Below, one piece after another: positions 53,673-59,750 of a stretch of DNA of 59,750 nucleotides (the first letter of the stretch is position 1; each line of letters opens with the position of its first letter). The notes under the pieces were generated by a model. That model had not been told where the DNA came from. It worked only from the letters and a program-made list of their open reading frames with translations, and did no database searches. A program made the translations under genes and the position numbers. The stretch comes from Solirubrobacteraceae bacterium (GTDB taxonomy: Bacteria > Actinomycetota > Thermoleophilia > Solirubrobacterales > Solirubrobacteraceae): NCBI GenBank assembly GCA_017744415.1, contig JAGIBJ010000022.1, forward strand, positions 1-59,750. Reading direction: 5' to 3'.

Positions 53673-54602
53673 TCAGGCCGACGTGCGTGTGGCGTCGCGC
53701 AGCGGGAGTGGCGGGGTGAGGAGTCGCAGATAGTCGACCTCGCCGACGGTGGCGGCGCCGATTGGGACGTCGACGACGGCGAGTTCCGGCGAGGCGCCGA
53801 GACGAAGGAGGTCGCGGCCGCCGGCGTCGATCGCGGCGCTGTCGCCGAGGAACTCGAAGCCCGACTCGTGGCCGCAGCGGTTGACGTACACATGTGGCGT
53901 ACGGTTCTCGATCGCGCGCGCTGCGGCGCCGAGCCGGTGCTCGAGCTCGTACGGGGCCATGTTGGCCGAGGCGGTGACGAGCAGCTCCGCGCCGCCGAGC
54001 GCCATCGCCCGCGCCGGCTCCGGGAACTCCGTGTCGAAGCAGATCTGCACGCCCACGCGCACACCGACGAGCGTGACCAGCACGTACTCCTCGCCGGCGA
54101 CGAACGCGCTGGTTTCGCCGTCGCCGAAGAGGTGCGTCTTGCGGTACACCCCGGCCAGATCGCCCCGCTCATCAAGACACGCCACGCTGTTGCGGAACGT
54201 GCCGTCGGCCGCGCGCTCCGCGAACCCGACGACCACGGCCGTCGAACACCTGGCCGCAGCCTGGGCGATGGCAGCGAGCTCGGTCGGCAGCGGCCACGTA
54301 CCTTCGCCCGGCGGCCCCGTACCTTCGCCCGGCGGCCCCGTACCTTCGCCCGGCGGCCCCGTACCGTCGCCCGGGGCCCTCGCTCCGTCGCCCGGGGCCG
54401 GCTCGGCGTCACGCAGCCCGGCATCTGCCGCGATGGTCAGCGCGTCCCGGTCGAGCGCGGTGGTGTCGTATCCAGGTAGCGTCATCTCGGGGAACACGGC
54501 GAGGTCGGCGTCCGGGTAGGCGTCGAGGGCCTCGACCACCGTTGCGACGTTCGCCGCCTGATCGCCCGCGGCGATCGCGACCTGACCGAGCAGCACACGC
54601 AT
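53673..54602 (-). CDS. Carbon-nitrogen hydrolase (nitrilase superfamily) with in-frame VNTR
   Basis: 309 residues. The catalytic triad of the superfamily is present: Glu in VFPEMTLPGYDT, Lys in GVYRKTHLF, Cys in VGVQICFDTEFPEPARAMALGGAELL. The family hydrolyses nitriles, amides, carbamoyl groups or N-acyl bonds; the closest look is to omega-amidase/N-carbamoylputrescine-type enzymes, but the substrate is open. Between the Glu and Lys motifs is a tandem GTGPPGE heptapeptide array not found in typical members, encoded by 21-bp repeats at 54298-54402. The start is ATG 54602 (MRVLLGQVAIAAGDQ). Confidence 0.88.
   Translation of the reverse strand: MRVLLGQVAIAAGDQAANVATVVEALDAYPDADLAVFPEMTLPGYDTTALDRDALTIAADAGLRDAEPAPGDGARAPGDGTGPPGEGTGPPGEGTGPPGEGTWPLPTELAAIAQAAARCSTAVVVGFAERAADGTFRNSVACLDERGDLAGVYRKTHLFGDGETSAFVAGEEYVLVTLVGVRVGVQICFDTEFPEPARAMALGGAELLVTASANMAPYELEHRLGAAARAIENRTPHVYVNRCGHESGFEFLGDSAAIDAGGRDLLRLGASPELAVVDVPIGAATVGEVDYLRLLTPPLPLRDATRTSA
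54298..54402 (-). repeat. 21-bp VNTR within the nitrilase gene
   Basis: Five in-frame 21-bp units: 54298-54318, 54319-54339 and 54340-54360 are identical; 54361-54381 and 54382-54402 have diverged. They encode GTGPPGE-like heptapeptides on the reverse strand. Three identical copies indicate recent expansion. Confidence 0.85.
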
Positions 54603-54836
54603 GGCCGAAGCGTGCCGCCGGCTCATGCTGCCTGCCTTGGCCCGGTGGCCAAGAAGCTCGTGGTCGAGCCAGCCGTCGTTGACCCAGCCGCGCCCCGACG
54701 GCGCCGCCCTGCGCGGGTCGCGCGATCGAAGCGAAGTCATCGGTTGCCGAACACCCGGAACGTCGGGTGACCGGGGTCCGCTCACGACAGGGTGTCCGTT
54801 CTCGGGCACGCGGAGCTCGTGGGATCGTGGGAGGCC

Positions 54837-57800
54837 GTGAGCGACGGCGTGCTGATTCTCCCCGACGAGACGCACGCGCCGCGGTTCACCGCGACGACCG
54901 CCGAGGAGCTCGCCGCACAGCGGTGGGGCCTCACCGGCGCGACCGCGACCGAACTCGGCAGCTACCAGGACCAGGTCTTCCAGATCGACACCCCGGACGG
55001 CGAGCGATTCGCGCTGAAGTTCGCCAACACCGAGGTCGGCCGGCCGGTGCTCGAGGCCGAGCACCTCGTGCTCGACGCGCTCGGCGGCGCGCTCGGTCCG
55101 CTCGCCACGCCGCGCGTCGTCGCCACCACGGGCGGCGACGAGATCATCGAGGTCGGCGATCACCTGGCACGCGTGCTCACGTGGGTGCCCGGCACGCCGC
55201 TCGCCGTGGCTGGGTTCGTCGACCACGCACGGGCGCGTGCGCTGGGCGACGCCGCGGGCCGGATCAGCGCCGCGCTCGCCTCGATCGACCACCCCGGCGC
55301 CCACCGCACGTTCCAATGGGATGTGCGCCAGGCCGGGCGCGTGGCCGATCTCGCTCGCGAGCAGCTCGACGACGACGAATGGGCGATGCAGCAGCGCGCG
55401 CTCTCCTGGCTCTCCGGCGTTGACGACGCGAGCCTGCCGCGGCAGATCGCCTACACCGACGTCACCGCGAACAACCTCCTCGGCCACCTCGCACCGGACG
55501 GCACGTTCACGTCGACGGCGCTCGTCGACTTCGGCGACGCGGTGTACACCTGGCGACTCGCCGATGCGGTCGGCGCGGCGTACTCCGCCGTTGCCGGCGA
55601 CCCGGCGCTGGCGCTCGAGCTAGCGCTGACCGCACTGACCGCATTCCATGCCCACCAGCCGCTCAGTGAGGTCGAGGCCGACGCGTTCTGGCCGGTGCTC
55701 GCCGGGCGCGCCGCCCTGTGCGCCGCATCGAGCGCCAAGCAGGTGCGCGGCACCGACACGGCCTCGGAAGTCGCTGGCGCGTACCTCGAGGCCTTCCTCG
55801 CGCGCGACGATGCCGCGCTGCGTGCGATCCTCGCCGTCGATCCCGTCGTCGCCCGAGCCGCGGCGCGTGCGGCCTGCGGGCTCGCCCCGTGCCCGACCCA
55901 CCGCAGCGGCCCCGAGCGCCTCGCGGCGCTGAAGCCCGGCCCGCTGCTCGAGGGCATCGAGCCGGGCGATCTCGTGCCGGTCGACCTCGGCATGGCCTCG
56001 CCGCTCCTCACCGAGGGCGCCTGGGATTCGCCGACCGCCATTGGGGCCGCTCTGCGCGAGTGGGCGCGGGGGCACGATTCGCGCAGCACGATCCTCGTCG
56101 GCCGGTGGGGCGAGGTGCGGCTCGTCGGCGCTGGGCTCCCGTCGGCGGAGCCGCCGGCCGCACTGCACCTCGGTGCCGATCTCTTCGCACCCGCCGGCAG
56201 CAACGTCCTCGCGCCGTTCGCCGCGCATGTGATCACGGCGGCCGGAGGCATCGTCGAACTCGAGTCGACGACGGCCGTGCGGGCGCCCGTGCTGCGACTG
56301 GCCGGGGTCGAACCGGTGGTCAAAGCGGGTGACGAGATCGCCGCGGGCGCGCGCCTCGGCACCGTGCGCCGCGCCGACGCCGCCGACCCGCTCCCGCCGC
56401 ACTTGCACGTCCAGCTCGGCGTCGCTCCCGGAATGCCGCCGGGTGGCGATCCCGCCCTGGCCGACACCTGGCTCGCGCTGTGCCCGGATCCCTCGGGCCT
56501 GCTCGGCGCCGACGTCGCCGCCCCGCCACAACCGAGCGCCGCGGAGCAGCGCGCGCGGCGCGATCGGAGCGTCGCACGCCCGCAGCACCTCTACTACCGA
56601 GAGCCCGCGCAGATCGTCCGCGGCTGGCGGCAGTACCTCTACGACGCCGACGGCCGCCCCTACCTCGACATGGTCAACAACGTCGCCTCGATCGGGCACG
56701 CGCACCCGGCCGTCACCGAGGCCGCGACCCGCCAGTTCCAGCTGCTGAACACGAACTCGCGGTTCCTCTACGACGCGATGGCCGACTACGCGGAGGCGAT
56801 CACCGCGACCCTGCCCGCGCACCTCGACACCGTGTTCTTCGTCAACTCGGGCAGCGAGGCCGTCGATCTCGCCGTGCGCATCGCGCGCACCGCCACCGGG
56901 CGCAACGACCTGCTCGCCGTCGAGGGTGCCTACCACGGGTGGACGGGCTCGGTGTTCGAGTTCTGCACGCACCCGCAGGACAACCCGAACTGGCGCGACA
57001 CGATGCCCGCCTGGATCCACCCGGTGGCGCAGCCCAACCCCTACCGCTCGCCGCGCGACCCGGAGGGCCGGCCGCTCGGTACCGACGCCGCGCCCTACCT
57101 CGCCTCGGTGCGCGCGCAGTGCGAGGCCGCGGCCGCGAATGGCGGCGTGGCGGCGTTCGTCGCCGAGCCGCTCCTCGGCAACCAGGGCGCGATCGCTCCG
57201 CCGCCCGGCTACCTCGCGGGCGCCTACGAGATCGTTCGCGAGCACGGCGGCATCTGCGTCGCCGACGAGATCCAGGTGGGCTACGGCCGCAGCGGCGAGA
57301 CGTTCTGGGCGTTCGAGTACGAGGGCGTCGAGCCCGACATCCTCACCGCGGCCAAGGCGGTAGGCAACGGTCATCCGCTCGGGTTCGTCGCCTGCCGCCG
57401 GGAGCTGGCTGAGCAGTTTGGCGCCCACGCCTCGTGGTTCTCGTCGCCCGGAGGCGGGGCGGTCTCGTGCCGCGTGGGGGAGGCCGTGCTCGCGACGATC
57501 CAGGGCGAGGGACTGCAGCGCAACGCGGCCCTCGTCGGCGCTCACCTCAAGGCCGGCATCGAGGCGCTCGCGCAGGATCACCCGATCATCGGCCGCGTGA
57601 ACGGCCGCGGCCTCTACATGGGCGTCGATCTCGTACGCGACCGCACGACGCTCGAGCCGGCCGACGGTGAGGCCCGCGCGATCTGCGAGCGCCTCCGGCG
57701 CTACGGCGTGATCCTCCAGCCGACGGGCGACCACGCCAACGTGCTCAAAGTGAAGCCGCCGCTCTGTCTCACCGAGGCCGACGCCGACTTCGTCGTGGCG

Positions 57801-57842
57801 GCGCTGCGCCGCGTGCTCGACGAGCGCGCCAGCTCGCTCTGA
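54837..57842 (+). CDS. Three-domain fusion: aminoglycoside-phosphotransferase-like kinase, degenerate M23 domain, class III aminotransferase-fold enzyme
   Basis: About 1001 residues. Domain 1 (about 15-335): APH-like kinase with TELGSYQDQVFQI, the Brenner loop YTDVTANNLL and the metal site VDFGDAVYTW. Domain 2 (about 420-570): LytM/M23-like, with HLGADLFAPAGSNVLAPF and PPHLHVQLGV, but the catalytic YGH motif is missing. Domain 3 (about 580-1000): PLP-fold aminotransferase with FVNSGSEAVDLAVRIAR, AYHGWTGS, VADEIQVGYGRSG and the Schiff-base Lys in DILTAAKAVGNGHPLG. The kinase plus aminotransferase-III pair resembles animal hydroxylysine kinase with phospholyases of the AGXT2L family, so phosphorylation followed by phospho-elimination of an amino alcohol is a reasonable guess. 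GTG 54792 is an alternative start. Confidence 0.83.
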   Translation: MSDGVLILPDETHAPRFTATTAEELAAQRWGLTGATATELGSYQDQVFQIDTPDGERFALKFANTEVGRPVLEAEHLVLDALGGALGPLATPRVVATTGGDEIIEVGDHLARVLTWVPGTPLAVAGFVDHARARALGDAAGRISAALASIDHPGAHRTFQWDVRQAGRVADLAREQLDDDEWAMQQRALSWLSGVDDASLPRQIAYTDVTANNLLGHLAPDGTFTSTALVDFGDAVYTWRLADAVGAAYSAVAGDPALALELALTALTAFHAHQPLSEVEADAFWPVLAGRAALCAASSAKQVRGTDTASEVAGAYLEAFLARDDAALRAILAVDPVVARAAARAACGLAPCPTHRSGPERLAALKPGPLLEGIEPGDLVPVDLGMASPLLTEGAWDSPTAIGAALREWARGHDSRSTILVGRWGEVRLVGAGLPSAEPPAALHLGADLFAPAGSNVLAPFAAHVITAAGGIVELESTTAVRAPVLRLAGVEPVVKAGDEIAAGARLGTVRRADAADPLPPHLHVQLGVAPGMPPGGDPALADTWLALCPDPSGLLGADVAAPPQPSAAEQRARRDRSVARPQHLYYREPAQIVRGWRQYLYDADGRPYLDMVNNVASIGHAHPAVTEAATRQFQLLNTNSRFLYDAMADYAEAITATLPAHLDTVFFVNSGSEAVDLAVRIARTATGRNDLLAVEGAYHGWTGSVFEFCTHPQDNPNWRDTMPAWIHPVAQPNPYRSPRDPEGRPLGTDAAPYLASVRAQCEAAAANGGVAAFVAEPLLGNQGAIAPPPGYLAGAYEIVREHGGICVADEIQVGYGRSGETFWAFEYEGVEPDILTAAKAVGNGHPLGFVACRRELAEQFGAHASWFSSPGGGAVSCRVGEAVLATIQGEGLQRNAALVGAHLKAGIEALAQDHPIIGRVNGRGLYMGVDLVRDRTTLEPADGEARAICERLRRYGVILQPTGDHANVLKVKPPLCLTEADADFVVAALRRVLDERASSL

Positions 57843-57912
57843 GCGCGTCGCTGGCCATCCCCGACCAGCCGACGCGTCGGTGGCGCCCTCGCGGTGCGGG
57901 ACGCTCACCGAC

Positions 57913-58548
57913 ATGACCGTCCGAACGATCGTGCCGGGAGCGACCGCGGCGGCATTCGACGAGTTCGACCGCGTGCCGTGGAACTCGGGGATGACGCTCC
58001 GGCCGATCCGAAGTGAACTCGGGCTCCGGATGATCGGCGCGGCGGGATTCGACGGCGACGCCGGAGACCGGCTCATCGAACCTCACGCGGAGGCGCCCGA
58101 CGGTCGCGGCCATGCGGAACTCTACGTGGTGCTCCGTGGCCGCGCGCTCTTCGTGATCGACGGAGTGGCGTTCGAAGCGTCGACCGGGATGCTCGTCCAC
58201 GTCGGCGACCCGGAGCTCCACCGGGAAGCGACGGCGCTCGACGACCACACCGTGGTGCTCGCGTTCGGTGGTCCGCCGACGTTCGAGCCCGCCGGCCACG
58301 AGTACATCGCGCGCGTTCGAGGGGCCATCGACGCTCCGGCAATGGCGCTTGCCATCGCTACGCAGGGCGTTGAAGAACTCCCGAACAGCCCTGGCGCGCA
58401 GTACGCGATGGCGCTCGCGTGCGCGGCCGCGGGCAAGGACGACGATGCCCTCACGTGGTTCGCGTCGGCTTCGAAGGCGGTCCCGGCGCTGCGCGACGAA
58501 GCTGCCGGCGATCCGCCGCTCGCCCGCCTGCTCGGCGGGTCCAGCTGA
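57913..58548 (+). CDS. Cupin domain protein with C-terminal TPR-like helices
   Basis: 211 residues. The N-terminal cupin barrel is visible (IEPHAEAPDGRGHAELYVVLRGRALFVIDGVAFEASTGMLVHVGDPELHREATALD), with His and Glu positions that could bind metal. The last 60 residues (LPNSPGAQYAMALACAAAGKDDDALTWFASASKAVPALRDEAAGDPPLARLL) form a helical tail like a single tetratricopeptide unit. No enzyme activity can be assigned; many such proteins are sugar- or stress-related. It follows the fusion gene by 70 bases on the same strand and may share its transcript. Confidence 0.75.
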   Translation: MTVRTIVPGATAAAFDEFDRVPWNSGMTLRPIRSELGLRMIGAAGFDGDAGDRLIEPHAEAPDGRGHAELYVVLRGRALFVIDGVAFEASTGMLVHVGDPELHREATALDDHTVVLAFGGPPTFEPAGHEYIARVRGAIDAPAMALAIATQGVEELPNSPGAQYAMALACAAAGKDDDALTWFASASKAVPALRDEAAGDPPLARLLGGSS

Positions 58549-58598
58549 CTCGCTGCACGCCGGCGATGTCGCGTGCCCACGCGGCATCCGCAGCGCGC

Positions 58599-58604
58599 TA
58601 AGCT
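58599..58604 (+). promoter_or_regulatory. -10 box TAAGCT upstream of ssrA
   Basis: TAAGCT lies 21 nt before the mature tmRNA 5' end, leaving a short precursor leader of the kind trimmed by RNase P. Confidence 0.45.
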
Positions 58605-58625
58605 GAGGGAGTCAAACGACATCAC

Positions 58626-58992
58626 GGGGGCGACTTGGTTTCGACGGGGTCGGTTCAGCGTGATGGTTGCGAGCCGAGGTGCTGGTGGCCTCGTAAAACT
58701 CCAGCAAAACCATATGTGCGGACTCGCATGAGTACGCCCTCCCGACTGCCGCACTGGCCTAGTTAGGGAAGGAATCGACCCCAGGCCTGTCGGCTGCCCG
58801 GGTGTTCGGTTTCAGATTCAGCCGACTTACCGATCGTCTCGCCTCCATGCGATCGGGACACTTTAGGAGGCTGGCTCCCCAACACCCGGTCCGCGAGGCT
58901 ACGGGGGAGCGAGATCCAGAGCGCGGACTACGCTCGTAGACGCCATCATGGTGCGGCCTTGGACGCGGGTTCAATTCCCGCCGCCTCCACCA
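58626..58992 (+). ncRNA. ssrA: Transfer-messenger RNA (tmRNA)
   Basis: 367-nt one-piece tmRNA that rescues stalled ribosomes with SmpB. Seen: acceptor strand GGGGGCG (58626-58632) pairs with CGCCTCC (58982-58988, one G-U); discriminator A and encoded CCA at 58989-58992; T-arm GCGGG/CCCGC (58965-58969 with 58977-58981) with loop TTCAATT; the conserved GACTTGGTTTCGAC start. The tag frame resumes at GCG 58718 and ends with TAG 58760, giving ADSHEYALPTAALA. The ADSH start matches mycobacterial-type tags, but the end is -AALA rather than the usual -ALAA. A strong terminator follows. Confidence 0.97.
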
Positions 58993-59007
58993 TAAGTACG
59001 AAGTTCG

Positions 59008-59038
59008 AACCGCCGTCCCAGCTTGGGGCGGCGGTTTT
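59008..59038 (+). terminator. Rho-independent terminator of ssrA
   Basis: A 12-bp stem (59008-59019 with 59025-59036, one G-T pair) has loop AGCTT and a TTTT run at 59035-59038. This is the clearest intrinsic terminator in the window. Confidence 0.85.
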
Positions 59039-59337
59039 GGTTTCGCGCCTCGCGCCAGAAGTTCGCGGAAGGGACTGTTGAGGTTGCTGTTGGTTTGTGG
59101 GCCCGCTCATTTCCTGGGGGCCCGGCGAGGAAGTCTCAGGGACATCTCGGCCTCGCCCGGCCCCCAGGTCGGGACTAGCGAGCGGTCACAGCAAGCGGCG
59201 AATCTCATGACCGGTGAGCCGTTCGGCGGACGAGTGCCGGTCGTCTGGCCTGGGCCGACCCGCTGATTCGTGGCCGCGCAGGGCGGCCTGGCGCCGCAGC
59301 GGTTCAAGGAGCTCGGGCGGGCGTCGATGAATCCGTG
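59039..59337. other. Non-coding gap after tmRNA, possible integration site flank
   Basis: About 300 bases without a convincing gene. A short reverse-strand frame (59186-59371) ends in LTGHEIRRLL, weakly like the linker of tyrosine recombinases, but is too short and interrupted to call. The composition is less GC-rich than upstream. Confidence 0.35.
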
Positions 59338-59750
59338 ATGCCTGCGAGTCGCCCCTATACGCTAGAGACATCGGAAGTCGACCTGATGCTGATGAAGCGC
59401 GCGGGCGTCGGCATGTTCTGGGCAGGGGGCACCACGCAGTGCTTGGGGATCTTCACCGAGGCGCAGGCCCTTGCGTCGCAACTCGCAGGGGGGATTCTGG
59501 CCATGGCCCTGTTCGCGTGCGCACTGTTCGCCACGTTTGCGCCGCCTAGCGCACGACTCATGCGTACCGGCGTCTTCGCCGGCGTAGGACTATTGAGCGC
59601 GATCATCGCGACCTCCGACGCTGTCGGCATGGCCTCACTCTTCTACCTGTGGCCGGTCCTCCTGAGCGCCTACTTCTTTTCAAAGAAGCACCTCGTGACC
59701 ACCGTCGGGTTTGCGGCGACTGGTCTGGCTATGGCGCTGCACCTCACGCC
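59338..59750 (+). CDS. Integral membrane sensor-type protein, N-terminal part (3' truncated by window)
   Basis: The frame is open from ATG 59338 to the window end (137 codons) with no stop. After a charged N-terminus (SRPYTLETSEVDLMLMKR) there are at least four hydrophobic helices: GVGMFWAGGTTQCLGIF, LAGGILAMALFACALFATFA, TGVFAGVGLLSAIIATS, and MASLFYLWPVLLSAYFFSKKHLVTTVGFAATG. The FYLWPVLLSAYFFS pattern resembles membrane domains in front of GGDEF diguanylate cyclases in this bacterial class, so a c-di-GMP enzyme is possible, but the cytoplasmic half is outside the window. Codon use is more relaxed (CTA, TTG, TCA) than its neighbours. The start is uncertain; ATG 59386 is an alternative. Confidence 0.55.
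   Translation, partial: MPASRPYTLETSEVDLMLMKRAGVGMFWAGGTTQCLGIFTEAQALASQLAGGILAMALFACALFATFAPPSARLMRTGVFAGVGLLSAIIATSDAVGMASLFYLWPVLLSAYFFSKKHLVTTVGFAATGLAMALHLT

Noticed and set aside
59107..59371. Tyrosine-integrase remnant after tmRNA
   Set aside because: Only a weak LTGHEIRRLL resemblance in a short frame ending in a stop; not enough to call a pseudogene.

Overview
The window is about 59.7 kb of GC-rich DNA (roughly 70% by eye), densely coded on both strands. Heavy GTG start usage, two-domain LytR-CpsA-Psr proteins, an ADSH-type tmRNA tag, a short ribosome hibernation factor and a DUF559 gene suggest an actinobacterium, most plausibly class Thermoleophilia (Solirubrobacterales-like). That placement is inference from gene content; the window has no 16S rRNA gene.

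Layout. 1-932: end of the F1 ATP synthase operon (atpD, atpC). 1085-7773: envelope polysaccharide cluster of two tandem LCP ligases, UDP-glucose 6-dehydrogenase, a sugar nucleotidyltransferase and a phosphoglucose/phosphomannose isomerase. 7922-12029: secreted beta-propeller protein, MerR regulator, collagen-like surface protein. 12290-15794: adenosylhomocysteinase behind a palindromic operator, a TfoX-N protein and a secreted antigen-85-like esterase. 15884-19229: MMPL exporter and acyl-CoA-reductase-like SDR sharing a divergent promoter. 19253-25939: topoisomerase IB, TetR regulator with a divergent second SAH-hydrolase homologue, a second nucleotidyltransferase, CtaG, ComF and HPF. 26111-30042: secA and prfB. 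30073-37314: secreted trypsin-like protease, nadC and nadA, VOC, AraC and M16 genes, GNAT. 37380-42582: ftsE, ftsX, ctpA and rnr, tightly coupled by ATGA overlaps. 42610-45828: two tandem glycosyltransferases, then smpB. 45853-52165: Pro/Ala-rich membrane protein, site-2 protease, PepF, acyl-CoA synthetase. 52262-53634: a DUF559 gene between two repeat tracts. 53673-58548: nitrilase with an in-frame VNTR, a three-domain APH/M23/aminotransferase fusion, a cupin protein. 58626-58992: tmRNA, then a possible island boundary and the start of a membrane protein that runs off the window.

How the genes fit together. hpf, secA, prfB, ftsEX, ctpA, rnr, smpB and ssrA form a housekeeping backbone for protein export, translation termination, division and ribosome rescue, with accessory genes between its blocks. 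SmpB, tmRNA and an RNase R-like enzyme, the usual trans-translation partners, are all present.

The most striking non-gene pattern is a TAnnnT -10 box lying 6-10 nt before the start codon of twenty genes on both strands, which implies widespread leaderless transcription and fixes several start codons. Other notable points: an RF2 whose SPF stop-recognition tripeptide reads SKY, a second SAH-hydrolase homologue with changed catalytic residues, a tmRNA tag ending in -AALA, and a DUF559 gene flanked by related GGCGAC-box repeats.
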